Assembly (NCBI GenBank): GCA_040901795.1
Contig: JBBDYH010000048.1
Coordinates: 1 to 36,642 of the forward strand
Direction: 5' to 3'
DNA from: JBBDYH01 sp040901795
Lineage (GTDB): Bacteria > Planctomycetota > Planctomycetia > Pirellulales > JALHPA01
DNA length: 36,642 nt
Below the pieces are notes generated by a model that was given only the letters and a program-made list of their open reading frames with translations, did no database searches and was not told where the DNA came from. A program made the position numbers and the translations under genes. Below are positions 1-8,740 of this stretch, piece by piece (positions within the stretch are counted from its first letter, which is position 1; each line of letters opens with the position of its first letter).

Positions 1-163
1 TTGCCGCGTAAAATCTTCGCGGCGCACAAAGAAATCAAACGTTTGCAGTGCGGATCGGGCCGATCGAACATCCGCGTTATCTGTGCTATCGGCGCCACCC
101 GCGGTTCTGGGCCCGTACGCTGGCGGTGGGTCAGCGGATTTCGACACACGTCGATATTATTGC

Positions 164-191
164 TTTACAAATCTACGCTTGTCGATATGCT
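164..191 (+). promoter_or_regulatory. Candidate promoter and operator of the BlaI/M56 pair
   Basis: A TTTACA hexamer (164-169) and a TATGCT hexamer (186-191) are separated by 16 bases, a reasonable housekeeping-type promoter about 40 bases upstream of the repressor gene. A small dyad, ACAA (167-170) and TTGT (179-182), lies across the -35 box and spacer. BlaI-family repressors bind short dyads of the TACA/TGTA kind over their own promoters, so autoregulation is plausible. The dyad is weak and the call rests on position. The remaining bases of 1-230 show no supported gene. Confidence 0.35.
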
Positions 192-230
192 ACGGGCTGA
201 CCGAGCAAAGATGCTCTCCAGGTTCAGGAC

Positions 231-656
231 ATGGCAGAACAATTACCTGACGCCGAGTTGGAAGTCATGGCCTGTCTCTGGCGGCAGGGCCCGCTGACGG
301 CGCGGCAGGTGCGCGAGAAGCTCCAGGCTCACCGCCCGCTGGCGCATGCTTCGGTGTGCACGCTCCTCAATCGGCTGGAGAGCAAAAACTTCGTCGGTCG
401 TGAAAAGGGACCGGTGGGCAAGGCGTTTGTCTATACGGCACGTGTCAAACCGGCCCAGACGTACCGGCAGCTCTTGGGCAGCATTCTCGATCGCGTCTTC
501 GCGGGCAGCGGGGTGGCGCTCGTCGCTTCGCTCTTTGAGACCAAGGCCCCTACGCTCGCAGAAATCGAGGAGCTGGAAGCGTTGCTCAAAGAGCTTCGTG
601 CAAAAAAATCCGAGCCTGGCGCAAAGCCAAGTAAACGTGGAGGGAGGCGCAAATGA
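231..656 (+). CDS. BlaI/MecI/CopY-family transcriptional repressor
   Basis: A 141-residue protein with the winged-helix pattern of BlaI/MecI repressors: the opening PDAELEVMACLW, a recognition segment around residues 22-50 (LTARQVREKL, then SVCTLLNRLESK), and a wing ending near GREKG. The C-terminal half is helical and fits the dimerisation region cleaved in this family, ending in a basic tail (KPSKRGGRRK). Members repress their own operon until a partner M56 membrane peptidase triggers their cleavage. The partner gene overlaps the stop codon here (ATGA), so the two are translationally coupled. The ligand sensed is unknown. Nothing ties it to beta-lactams, because the partner lacks a penicillin-binding sensor domain. 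Confidence 0.9.
   Translation: MAEQLPDAELEVMACLWRQGPLTARQVREKLQAHRPLAHASVCTLLNRLESKNFVGREKGPVGKAFVYTARVKPAQTYRQLLGSILDRVFAGSGVALVASLFETKAPTLAEIEELEALLKELRAKKSEPGAKPSKRGGRRK
639..647 (+). promoter_or_regulatory. Strong ribosome binding site of the M56 gene
   Basis: GGAGGGAGG lies five bases before the ATG at 653, inside the last codons of the repressor gene. It fixes the start of the M56 gene and supports coupled translation. Confidence 0.7.
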
Positions 657-3600
657 ACAAGCTGATCGAATCGCTAAACGCCTGGTCCGAAGCGTGGTTG
701 CCGTACATCGTCCATGCCGGCTGGCAGGGAACCTTGGTGAGCGTTGTCCTGCTGGCGGTCGTGCTCCTGGGCCGCCGGTGGCCTTCGCCCTTGCGCCATG
801 CCATCGTGGTGATTGCCCTTCTCAAGTTCCTCGCGCCGCCGTTTGCGGCTTCGCCCAGCGGCGTGTTGAGTTACTTGGCGATTAGTCGCAACGCGCCAAT
901 CCTGTTGAGGGACGAGACTCTTGCAGTGCATTCGACGGATGGCAAGGGCGAAAAACTCGCGTCACGCGCCGCAAGAGACGTTCAATCAATGACGCACTCG
1001 GTGGTCAGAAACGATATTGAGGACGGCGGCGATCAGGGAATGGCCGTCCCCTCGGCACAATGGCACAAGGACGCACAGCCGGCGACAGACGTGGCCCGAA
1101 CGGACGAAGCCTCCATCGCGTCAATTGCGGCCGGCGCCCCTGCAGCGACTCCGATTCACTCGGTCGGATGGCCGGCGTACCTCATGCTGGTTCACCTTGC
1201 AGGCAGTGCGATTTTCTGTTTCGCGCTGGTACGGCAGTCCGCCCGGCTCAGCAGGCTCCTAAAGCGTGGCATCGAATTCGAGGATGCCGATTTGCATGTA
1301 CGCTATTCAATCCTCGCCGGCAAACTTGGCGTGCGTCGCCTTCCGCAGTTGCTCGCCATCGAAGAGATCGAGTCCCCCTTCTCCTGCGGCGTTTGGCGGA
1401 GAACGATTGTTTTGCCGAACCGGCTGCTTAACAGCGCGAGCCGCCAGGAGATTGATCTGATTCTCGCTCATGAGCTGGCTCACCACCGCCGCCGAGACCT
1501 GGCCGTCAACTGGCTGCAAGCGGCCGTGCATACGCTGTGGTGGTTTCACCCGGTCGTCTGGATCTTGAACCGTCAACTGCGGGCGGTGCGCGAGGACTGC
1601 TGCGACGACCTGCTGCTGGCGGCCGGCCTGGCCGACGAAGGCGTGTACTGCAACACGCTGCTGCGCGTCGCTGCGAGTTCGCGGGGTTGGATCGTGCCGA
1701 GCCTGGCTTTGCGGATGAGCTGTAAGCGGACAGGGCTGGCGCGCCGGTTTCGCCGGCTGATGGATGCCTCGCTTCCGCGTGCCGAACGGCTTTCGCGTCC
1801 AAGCTTGGTCTTGACGATGCTGCTGGCCGCCATGCTGCTGCCGGGCTTGGGCTCGGGGGACCAAACGGCAGAGCGACAACGAACGGACGGCGCTTCCGGC
1901 AACCCGGCAAACACGGCTACGAAGCAAAAGGAGTCCAAGGCGCAACAACGTGCAGCGAAGCCGCAGGATCAAAGCACACGCGACGATTCCAAACCTGCCG
2001 AGGAAACAAGCCGCGCCTGGTACCTCCTGAGCCAGACCGACACGTCGGGCCTGTTGAACGGCCTGCCGCAACGGCTGAGCCAGGCGAATCGCAACGAGCG
2101 CCGCTCGACGCCGGTCTGGCAGGGCGTGGACAACGGCGCTCAGTTGAAGGTCCGCATTGAGACGGAGGGAAAGGTCGCAGGCGAAGTGTTGGTGGGGTTC
2201 TTCAAAGACTCGAATTGGGAGACCGGCGAACCGGCGCAAGTGCGAAGTTTTCCGGGGCCGGGCGAGTATACGGTCGAACGGCTGATGCCGGGTAAGTATT
2301 GGGTGGGAGCGATGGCCGGAACGGTGGACGCCTTCGCCAAGTCTTGGAAATCGCTTCCTGAAGGTGCCGGTTTAGGCGTAGACCACGACTGGCCAAAGCC
2401 TCTAGAGCTTCGCGCCGGCGAAACGGCCGCGGCGCACGTGCGGGTCTCGAATGATTACCAAATCGAAGCAAACCATGGTGACCAGTTTCGCGGCCACTTC
2501 GGCCTGTGGGGACAAACGAAGCCTGAGCAACTGGTCACGATCAAAACGGTCGACCGTGCAGGCAAGCCGGTCCCCTATTGCAGCGTGACCATCAGACAGC
2601 TTGTTCGCGGGGACGACACGCGGATCGATCAGTTCCATCAGTTTGGAACTGATGAAAACGGGCTGGCCTATTGCGATGCGTTCGCGGGCCGCTTTACCGT
2701 TTCCGCGCAAAAAGTGGACTTCATTCCCGAGCTGTTTGCGATGCGGATTCGCGGGCGCCAGTTTCCGACTGTCTATCAAGTGCCGCTGCCGTTTATGGTC
2801 GACGTACCGGTCGATCCGGTTCCAGATGGCTCCGCGACACTCTCCGGCCGTGTTCACAACCAGTTCGGCGAGCCGCTGCGCGAGTTCTACCTCACGCTCG
2901 AGCGGGATCAGAAACGCGGCGATTTCGATTGGGATTCGTTCTTGATAAGCATGCCGTTCACGTCCGACGACGGCAGCTACTCGGTTCCTCGCCTTCCTCC
3001 AGGAGAGTACAAGATTCATATTCGTCACTTCGACTACGCCACGCACGCGTGGCGTTTCGGCCAGTTCACAGTCACAATCCCTGACACGCCAAGTGCCCGC
3101 GTTCATGCGGACTTTGAAGTCGAGGCCAAGGAGCTGCTCTACGGCCGGGCCGCTTTCGACGACAACACGCCGGTCACCAAGGGAAGCTGGTCCGCTCGCT
3201 TTGGCGGCCAGCAGGGGAACTCCTTCGCCATGAACATCAACGAAGGCGGCACGTTCCGCGTGGCGCTCTCGGCGGAAGAGAAGCGGAAGCTCGAGAAGTA
3301 TCGCCGCGGGATGGTGCAAGTGAGCGCGCATCTGCCAGACAAGCAAGAATCGACCGTCGACCTACCGCTCGACAAGCTCTCTAAAGACGCTCGCACGCCC
3401 GCGACCGTGGTCTTACCCGCCAAGCCTAAGCCAGACAAGGCGGAGCAACCCGCGGCGACTAAGCCTGCCAACGGCGTAGGATTGCCTCCTGACGCGCTGG
3501 CGTGGATCTCCGACCTCAAGGTGTTGGGGGGCGAGGACCGTACCTTACAAATCAAGGAGTTCCAGGGCAAACCGATGTATCTCAACCTGTTCAGCACGAG

Positions 3601-3931
3601 GTGTTCGGAGTGCATTGAGACTATTCCCGAGTTGGTGAACTTGCACGAGCAGTATGCGGACAAGGGGCTTGTCGTATTGGTGATTTGCAGGGAAGATTCG
3701 AATGAACTCGGGGAGCTCGTCAAAAAACACAAGCTGCGCTTCCTGGTGGCCGTGGACGTCGACGGTTACGCCGTGGATATGTTTCGCGTCGGCCGCTCGG
3801 AGCCGAGCTATCCGACGAACGTCGTTTTGGATGCCAACCAGAAGCGTGTTTTTTTCGAGGTCGGTTTTGCCGGCGAAAAGCTAGATCAACTGCACGCTGC
3901 CATTCAGAAGGCTTTGAAACTTTCCAACTGA
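653..3931 (+). CDS. BlaR1-like M56 membrane metallopeptidase with C-terminal thioredoxin-like domain
   Basis: A 1092-residue protein, much longer than ordinary BlaR1 (about 600). Residues 1-400 are the M56 part, with hydrophobic segments near 20-40, 50-62, 175-192 and 385-400. The zinc site is HELAH at 273-277, with a candidate third ligand in REDCCDD near 314. A Lys/Gln-rich linker follows. Residues about 480-850 look like beta-sandwich modules, including a carboxypeptidase-regulatory-like unit near 730-825 (SGRVHNQFGEPL, then DDGSYSVPRLPPGEYKI). From about 960 to the end is a TlpA/thioredoxin-like domain with CSEC at 984-987. The peptidase is expected to cleave the upstream repressor when the outer part senses a signal. 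A redox signal is possible but inferred. No beta-lactam-binding domain is visible. Confidence 0.87.
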   Translation: MNKLIESLNAWSEAWLPYIVHAGWQGTLVSVVLLAVVLLGRRWPSPLRHAIVVIALLKFLAPPFAASPSGVLSYLAISRNAPILLRDETLAVHSTDGKGEKLASRAARDVQSMTHSVVRNDIEDGGDQGMAVPSAQWHKDAQPATDVARTDEASIASIAAGAPAATPIHSVGWPAYLMLVHLAGSAIFCFALVRQSARLSRLLKRGIEFEDADLHVRYSILAGKLGVRRLPQLLAIEEIESPFSCGVWRRTIVLPNRLLNSASRQEIDLILAHELAHHRRRDLAVNWLQAAVHTLWWFHPVVWILNRQLRAVREDCCDDLLLAAGLADEGVYCNTLLRVAASSRGWIVPSLALRMSCKRTGLARRFRRLMDASLPRAERLSRPSLVLTMLLAAMLLPGLGSGDQTAERQRTDGASGNPANTATKQKESKAQQRAAKPQDQSTRDDSKPAEETSRAWYLLSQTDTSGLLNGLPQRLSQANRNERRSTPVWQGVDNGAQLKVRIETEGKVAGEVLVGFFKDSNWETGEPAQVRSFPGPGEYTVERLMPGKYWVGAMAGTVDAFAKSWKSLPEGAGLGVDHDWPKPLELRAGETAAAHVRVSNDYQIEANHGDQFRGHFGLWGQTKPEQLVTIKTVDRAGKPVPYCSVTIRQLVRGDDTRIDQFHQFGTDENGLAYCDAFAGRFTVSAQKVDFIPELFAMRIRGRQFPTVYQVPLPFMVDVPVDPVPDGSATLSGRVHNQFGEPLREFYLTLERDQKRGDFDWDSFLISMPFTSDDGSYSVPRLPPGEYKIHIRHFDYATHAWRFGQFTVTIPDTPSARVHADFEVEAKELLYGRAAFDDNTPVTKGSWSARFGGQQGNSFAMNINEGGTFRVALSAEEKRKLEKYRRGMVQVSAHLPDKQESTVDLPLDKLSKDARTPATVVLPAKPKPDKAEQPAATKPANGVGLPPDALAWISDLKVLGGEDRTLQIKEFQGKPMYLNLFSTRCSECIETIPELVNLHEQYADKGLVVLVICREDSNELGELVKKHKLRFLVAVDVDGYAVDMFRVGRSEPSYPTNVVLDANQKRVFFEVGFAGEKLDQLHAAIQKALKLSN

Positions 3932-3939
3932 TGTTTTGA

Positions 3940-3993
3940 GTAGCTGAATTCGCCAGAGTTCAGCGCTGCGCGAACTCCGGCGAGTTCGGCTAC
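3940..3993 (+). repeat. Long imperfect hairpin (REP-like element or terminator)
   Basis: Two 22-base arms, 3940-3961 and 3972-3993, are inverted copies with three differences, around a 10-base loop rich in GC. In plus-strand RNA two of the differences are G-U pairs and one is an A-C mismatch. It starts eight bases after the M56 stop codon and has no T-run, so it could be a non-canonical terminator, an mRNA 3' stabiliser, or one copy of a dispersed palindromic repeat. No second copy was noticed in this window. Confidence 0.7.
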
Positions 3994-4034
3994 TGCCCGG
4001 CTTCATTGCGGTTTCATGGTCCTCGTGTAGACTG

Positions 4035-5555
4035 ATGCGGACTTTTGGAGACGCACCGGTGGACAATCGCGCGAGTAAGACCGTGAAAGCTGCTATCGGA
4101 CTGCTACTCAGTCTCATCTTGAGTTTCGCTGCTCCGACGCTGCTTCGGGCGGCCGATGTCCGGGTCGCCTCGTTACCGGCGCTGGAGAAGGCGATCGCGG
4201 CGGCCGCGCCGGGCGACCACATCGTCCTGGCCGATGGCGAATATGTTTCCAGCGGGGCGATCACGGTCGCCACCGCCGGGACCGCCGAGCAGCCGATCAT
4301 CCTTACCGCCGAGACGGTCGGGGGCGTTGAAATCAAGGGCGAGGCCGGGTTTCGTCTCGCGCGTCCGGCCGCCTACACGGTGATTCGGGGCTTCGTCTTC
4401 ACGCACAAGGCAGGCGAGGTGGAGATCGCGGCCGGCGTTCATCATTGCCGCATTACGCGGAATGTCTTCGAGCTGACCGTCACAGGCAGGGCGCGTTACC
4501 TGTCCGTGAATGGCGATGACAACGAGATCGATCACAACACTTTCCGCAACAAGAGCACCGAGGGACAGATGGTCCAGGTGCAAGGTCCGGGCAACCGCGA
4601 GATGGCGCAGCGGACCTGGATTCATCACAATCACTTTCACGACTTCAAGAACTCACGGCGCAACAATTCCTCGGCGCTGCACATCGGCCACAGCGCCCGC
4701 AGCATGACTTCGGCGTACTCTGTCGTAGAGCACAATCTCTTTGTTCGCACGCATGGCGAGAACGAAGGCGCTATTTGCAACAAAGCGACCGAGAACATTT
4801 ATCGCTTCAACACCTTCGGCGAAGACAGTTCCGAGCTCTCGCTGCGGCACGGCAAGCGCTGCCTGGTCTACGGCAACTTTTTCCTCGGCGGCAACGGCCT
4901 GCGGTTCTTCAGCCACGATCACCGCATCTACAGCAACTACTTCACAGGCTGCCAGCCGGCCATCGCCATCGGCAACGGGGGCGCAACGATTCCGCCGGGA
5001 CCGCTTACCAGCCACGAGCGCCCAGAGCGCGTGCACATCGTTTACAACACGCTGGTGAACAATCGCGAGAACGTCCGGATGAGCCGCCGACGAAATGGCC
5101 TGGGGGCCACCGATCTCGTCTTCGCCAACAATATCATCGTGGGCGGTGACCAGGCGGTTTCGATCGACGGGCCACTGGCCAACCCGACGTGGCGCGGCAA
5201 TATTCTCTGGGCTAACAATGGCGGACCCGGTGATATTCCCGAAAGTGGGTTTACGGCGGTGGACCCGAAGCTCGTGAATGGGCACAACGCCTCGTACAAG
5301 ATCGAGCCGACGAGCCCGGCGGTCGGCAAGGGCGCCGGTTCTTATCCTTACGTAATGCTCGACCTAGAAGGTCAACCGCGCGGGGAGACGAAGGACGTGG
5401 GCGCCGATCAAGTTTCGACGCAGCCTGCGACCAATCGCGTTCTCACCGTGGCCGATGTCGGGCCAGCGGCGCGCGAGGAGGATCGTCCTTGGATCTCTGT
5501 GCCCAAGCTCAATGTCGAGTGGATTGCGGAGAGTGTGGGCACAACCAGCGAGTGA
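4035..5555 (+). CDS. Polysaccharide lyase family 6 (chondroitinase B/alginate lyase type), secreted
   Basis: A 506-residue protein with a signal peptide (basic start, then AAIGLLLSLILSFAAPTLLRAA) and a right-handed parallel beta-helix made of many N-x-F/I turns. The family 6 catalytic pair is visible: Lys250 in ICNKATENIYRFNTF and Arg271 in ELSLRHGKR. These match the spacing and, with this start, the numbering I recall for Pedobacter chondroitinase B (Lys250, Arg271). The enzyme should cleave uronate-containing polysaccharides (alginate or chondroitin-like glycans) by beta-elimination, outside the cytoplasm. The exact substrate cannot be read from sequence. A GTG at 4059 is an alternative start that would leave a more compact signal peptide. 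Confidence 0.87.
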   Translation: MRTFGDAPVDNRASKTVKAAIGLLLSLILSFAAPTLLRAADVRVASLPALEKAIAAAAPGDHIVLADGEYVSSGAITVATAGTAEQPIILTAETVGGVEIKGEAGFRLARPAAYTVIRGFVFTHKAGEVEIAAGVHHCRITRNVFELTVTGRARYLSVNGDDNEIDHNTFRNKSTEGQMVQVQGPGNREMAQRTWIHHNHFHDFKNSRRNNSSALHIGHSARSMTSAYSVVEHNLFVRTHGENEGAICNKATENIYRFNTFGEDSSELSLRHGKRCLVYGNFFLGGNGLRFFSHDHRIYSNYFTGCQPAIAIGNGGATIPPGPLTSHERPERVHIVYNTLVNNRENVRMSRRRNGLGATDLVFANNIIVGGDQAVSIDGPLANPTWRGNILWANNGGPGDIPESGFTAVDPKLVNGHNASYKIEPTSPAVGKGAGSYPYVMLDLEGQPRGETKDVGADQVSTQPATNRVLTVADVGPAAREEDRPWISVPKLNVEWIAESVGTTSE

Positions 5556-5674
5556 TGTCCTTTAACATGAGACGCTGCACGGACCAGCCCGGCAAAACGT
5601 TTGTTGAAACGGCCGCTGCCGCAGAGGCTCATCGCCACCAGCAACGCTGACCAGACCACAAAAGACTTCGTCAT
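5408..5674 (-). CDS. Possible small secreted protein or lipoprotein, overlapping the lyase gene
   Basis: An excellent ribosome binding site (GGAAGGGAGG, 5680-5689 on the minus strand) sits five bases before an ATG at 5674. The N-terminus reads as a signal peptide (MTKSFVVWSALLVAMSLCGSG) with a cysteine that could be lipidated. The gene starts 20 bases after the beta-helix gene stops, in the same direction. Its last half runs antisense into the 3' end of the lyase gene, which is suspicious. The true product may be shorter, or the gene may have lost its natural end. No family recognised. Confidence 0.4.
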   Translation of the reverse strand: MTKSFVVWSALLVAMSLCGSGRFNKRFAGLVRAASHVKGHHSLVVPTLSAIHSTLSLGTEIQGRSSSRAAGPTSATVRTRLVAGCVET

Positions 5675-5693
5675 GCCGACCTCCCTTCCAAAC

Positions 5694-7007
5694 TCAGTTA
5701 GGTCCTCCGTTCCATTCCACGTCGTGTTTTACGTTCACGAATTCGTTCGCCTCGACTTTCAGCCCATTGGCCTCGCGGCTGGCCACAATTCCCGGGACGG
5801 CATCGGCGGCAAGCGTCGAGCGGCCGATCGTGTTGCGGCGAAACACCAGGTCGTGATGCGGGCCGTGAATCACGATCTGGGCGCGCGAGTCTCCTTTACC
5901 GATCGGGCCATTATCGACGATCCGGTTCTCTTCGAAGACGTTGCGGTGCGCCCCCATCGCCTCCGATTCGCTGCGGAATAGCACGCCCGCGTCGGCGTTG
6001 GCCTCAATGATGTTGTGGCGGAACAAATTGTCCGTGTCCTTGTGACCAATCGAGATTCCGACGCGCTGGTTTCCGCGAATCTCGTTGTGCTCGAACAGCC
6101 CGTGCTTCACACGCCAGCAGACGTACAATCCGTCTTGCCCATTGCCGATCGAACGGTTTCGGCGGAGCACGGGGGACTGTGAGCCACTGCCGGGGTGCAG
6201 GCCCAACCCGCCGTTGTTTTCCACCAGGCAGTTATCCACCGTCACATGAGTGGAGACCTGAAAGCTGATGCCGTCTCCCTTGTAGTCGCGCACCGTGCAG
6301 TTGCGGATGTTCACGTTCTGACATTCGAACAAGTAAATGCCGCCGCCGCGGCAGCCGTCGAGATACTCGGACCGCTTGCGATTTCCGTCGATCGTGATCC
6401 CTTCGATGCGGGCGTTCTCAATGTTCCACCCCCCGATCAGCGGAAATGCCAGCGAGGCCGTGGCCTGGCCGGAAACCATGTAATCGAGATACAGCGGCTG
6501 CGAGATGCGAAACGTGCGATCATCGACGCGAGCCACAAGCGTGGCGGTGGTGACCGCGAAGCCGCTGCCAGACGACTTGTCCTTGACACAAACTCCGTCC
6601 CCGACACGAAAGGCGGACACGTCTTCGAGCGTGATTTGACGTTCGTTGGCGTCGCCGTCAGCGGCCAGGCGGACCTTCGCGCCGTCGCACGCGACCAGCA
6701 CAGTTTGTCCCGGCTCGCCGATGATTTGCACGTTCGAGCGCAGCATGAGCGCATTTCGCATCTGGTAGCGACCCGGCCCAATGCGCACGGTACCGCCGCC
6801 CAAACCGGCGACGTAATCGACGGCTGCTTGCAACGCCCGATGATCGGCGCCGCGCAGGTCGCCTTTGTCGATGCCCACACTGATCTCGGGGCGCGCGTCG
6901 CCTGGTTCGGCACGCTCGGGCGAAGGTGATTGTGCGGTGGCCGCCGCCAAGCCAAGGAGCGAAACGGCAATGAAACATGACAGCCAACTGCTTTTTGATG
7001 ACTTCAT
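5694..7007 (-). CDS. Secreted right-handed parallel beta-helix protein (pectate-lyase-like fold)
   Basis: About 437 residues. The start at 7007 is preferred over one 78 bases further upstream because GGAG (7014-7017 on the minus strand) precedes it and a normal signal peptide follows (MKSSKSSWLSCFIAVSLLGLAAA). After DHRALQAAVDYVAGLGGGTVRIGPG, the pattern typical of pectate-lyase-like helices, come repeated short strands such as NVNIRNCTV, HVTVDNCLV and LFEHNEIRGN. This fold is shared by polysaccharide lyases, epimerases and hydrolases, and no catalytic set could be assigned. It is convergent with the family 6 lyase, suggesting a shared role in glycan breakdown. Confidence 0.8.
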   Translation of the reverse strand: MKSSKSSWLSCFIAVSLLGLAAATAQSPSPERAEPGDARPEISVGIDKGDLRGADHRALQAAVDYVAGLGGGTVRIGPGRYQMRNALMLRSNVQIIGEPGQTVLVACDGAKVRLAADGDANERQITLEDVSAFRVGDGVCVKDKSSGSGFAVTTATLVARVDDRTFRISQPLYLDYMVSGQATASLAFPLIGGWNIENARIEGITIDGNRKRSEYLDGCRGGGIYLFECQNVNIRNCTVRDYKGDGISFQVSTHVTVDNCLVENNGGLGLHPGSGSQSPVLRRNRSIGNGQDGLYVCWRVKHGLFEHNEIRGNQRVGISIGHKDTDNLFRHNIIEANADAGVLFRSESEAMGAHRNVFEENRIVDNGPIGKGDSRAQIVIHGPHHDLVFRRNTIGRSTLAADAVPGIVASREANGLKVEANEFVNVKHDVEWNGGPN

Positions 7008-7126
7008 CGAACGCTCCGGATTTAGTGGCGTTGATCGGTGTGTATCGCAACAATGGCAGCCGCAATGCAAGTAAAGTAGTATCATGCAACCGCCTTGTCT
7101 AAAGTACGCAGGTCATCATAGTTTGT

Positions 7127-8731
7127 ATGCGAATGACGGACAAACCATGCGACGCGCCGGTTGTCACTGCTCAGGACGCTAACCTGGAAGACGATGTCCA
7201 AACGCTGCACGCTCTGGGCTATGCCCAGGAACTGCTGCGGCGGATGAGCGGTTTTTCAAACTACGCGATTTCGCTCTCGATCATCTGTATCCTGGCGGGC
7301 GGCATCACTTCGTTCCATTTGGGGTTTTGCAGCGTAGGCGGGGCGTCGATCGGATTGGGATGGCCGCTGGTGGCGCTCATGTCGTTGGCGTTCGCGGCCA
7401 CCATGGCGCAATTGGCCTCGGCCTTTCCGACGGCGGGCGGTTTGTATCACTGGGCCTCGATACTTGGCGGGCGGGGATGGGGCTGGGCCACCGCCTGGCT
7501 CAATCTGGCCGGCCTGGTCACCGTGCTGGCAGCAATCAACGTGGGCACGTATCAGTTTCTGGCAGCGGCGCTCATGCCGCGGCTAGGGATCGACGTCAAT
7601 GCACTCGGCCTGTCGGGACAAGCCTGGCTGCAATTTGCGGCAGTCACCGTAATCACGCTCTCGCAGGCGCTCGTGAACCATCGCGGCATCAAAGCCACGA
7701 CTCGGCTGACCGATTTCAGTGGCTATCTGATTTTGGTGGTTGCCCTGATGCTGACCATCGCGCTTTTGTGCTATGCGCCGAGCATCGAGCCATCGCGATT
7801 AGTGACATTTACGAACTACAGCGGTTCCGCCGGCAGTGACGTGTGGCCGGCAGGGAATAGCCTGGCCTGGCTGTTTGCATTGAGCTTTTTGTTGCCCGCC
7901 TACACGATCACCGGGTTCGACGCCTCGGCTCACACCTCGGAGGAGACCGTGGGCGCCGCACGCGAGGTGCCGCGTGCGATCGTTCGTGCCGTGCTGGTTT
8001 CAGGCATATTCGGTTGGATCATGCTGATGGCCGTCGTGTTGGCCATGCCTGACATGGACAGCGCAGCCGCGCAGGGGAGCAACGTTTTCTACTGGACGAT
8101 CGACGAGGTGCTGCCGAATTGGCTTGCGGCGGCCCTTTATCTTGGAATTGGCTCGGCCCAGTATCTCTGCGGCCTGGCCACGGTGACTTCCGCGTCGCGC
8201 ATGGCTTACGCGTTTGCCCGCGACGGCGGGTTGCCCCTCTCATTGTATTTGCGACAAGTCAGCGTCCGGTTTCGCTCTCCGGCAATCGCGATATGGAGCG
8301 TTTCAATCCTGAGCGTGGCGTTCACGGTTTACACGCCCGTGTACTCCACCATTACGACGGTGTGCGTAATTCTGCTCTATGCGTCGTACGTCATCCCCAC
8401 AACCATCGGGCTTTTTACGTTCGGTCGGACCTGGACGCGAATGGGGCCTTGGAACCTGGGTCGCGGGTTTGCGCCGCTCGCGCTCTTGTGCATCGTCTGG
8501 TGCGGTGTGTTGATTGTCGTGGGAGTGCAGCCTCCCAACGATAAGGCCTTATGGATTCTGCTGGCTTTGATTGCGGCACTTGCGATTTTTTGGTTCGCCC
8601 AACAACGCCATTCGTTCATGGGACCACCTAATTGCTTGATCCGACAAGACGATCGCGACGAGATCCCACGAGGTGCAAAGTCAATCCAGAAGACTCCCGA
8701 CATCTCTGCGAAGATCACCTCGGATCGATGA
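7127..8731 (+). CDS. APC-superfamily permease, probably ethanolamine uptake
   Basis: A 534-residue, highly hydrophobic protein with about 12 membrane segments. The N-terminal part carries the signature of the amino acid/choline transporter branch of the APC superfamily: LHALGYAQELLRRMSGFSNY, then ISLSIICILAGGITSF, and FPTAGGLYHWASILGG in helix 3. A segment near residues 255-280 (PAYTITGFDASAHTSEET) is also typical. It begins the operon, with only nine bases to the next gene (eutA), so the likely substrate is ethanolamine. That assignment comes from context, since members of this branch also carry choline, GABA and other amino acids. A second ATG at 7133 is an equally possible start. Confidence 0.82.
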   Translation: MRMTDKPCDAPVVTAQDANLEDDVQTLHALGYAQELLRRMSGFSNYAISLSIICILAGGITSFHLGFCSVGGASIGLGWPLVALMSLAFAATMAQLASAFPTAGGLYHWASILGGRGWGWATAWLNLAGLVTVLAAINVGTYQFLAAALMPRLGIDVNALGLSGQAWLQFAAVTVITLSQALVNHRGIKATTRLTDFSGYLILVVALMLTIALLCYAPSIEPSRLVTFTNYSGSAGSDVWPAGNSLAWLFALSFLLPAYTITGFDASAHTSEETVGAAREVPRAIVRAVLVSGIFGWIMLMAVVLAMPDMDSAAAQGSNVFYWTIDEVLPNWLAAALYLGIGSAQYLCGLATVTSASRMAYAFARDGGLPLSLYLRQVSVRFRSPAIAIWSVSILSVAFTVYTPVYSTITTVCVILLYASYVIPTTIGLFTFGRTWTRMGPWNLGRGFAPLALLCIVWCGVLIVVGVQPPNDKALWILLALIAALAIFWFAQQRHSFMGPPNCLIRQDDRDEIPRGAKSIQKTPDISAKITSDR

Positions 8732-8740
8732 GCGGTCGAC

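Noticed and set aside
1..297. Open frame from the first base of the window
   Set aside because: It overlaps the repressor gene in another frame, begins with TTG without a ribosome binding site, and covers the likely promoter at 164-191.
1307..3346. Minus-strand frames of over 300 codons opposite the M56 gene
   Set aside because: The plus strand encodes a continuous protein with recognisable M56 and thioredoxin motifs. The minus frames have Arg/Ala-rich shadow composition and no motif.
6195..6929. Plus-strand frame of 244 codons opposite the beta-helix gene
   Set aside because: Valine/alanine/histidine-rich shadow of a beta-helix gene that has a signal peptide and proper start on the other strand.
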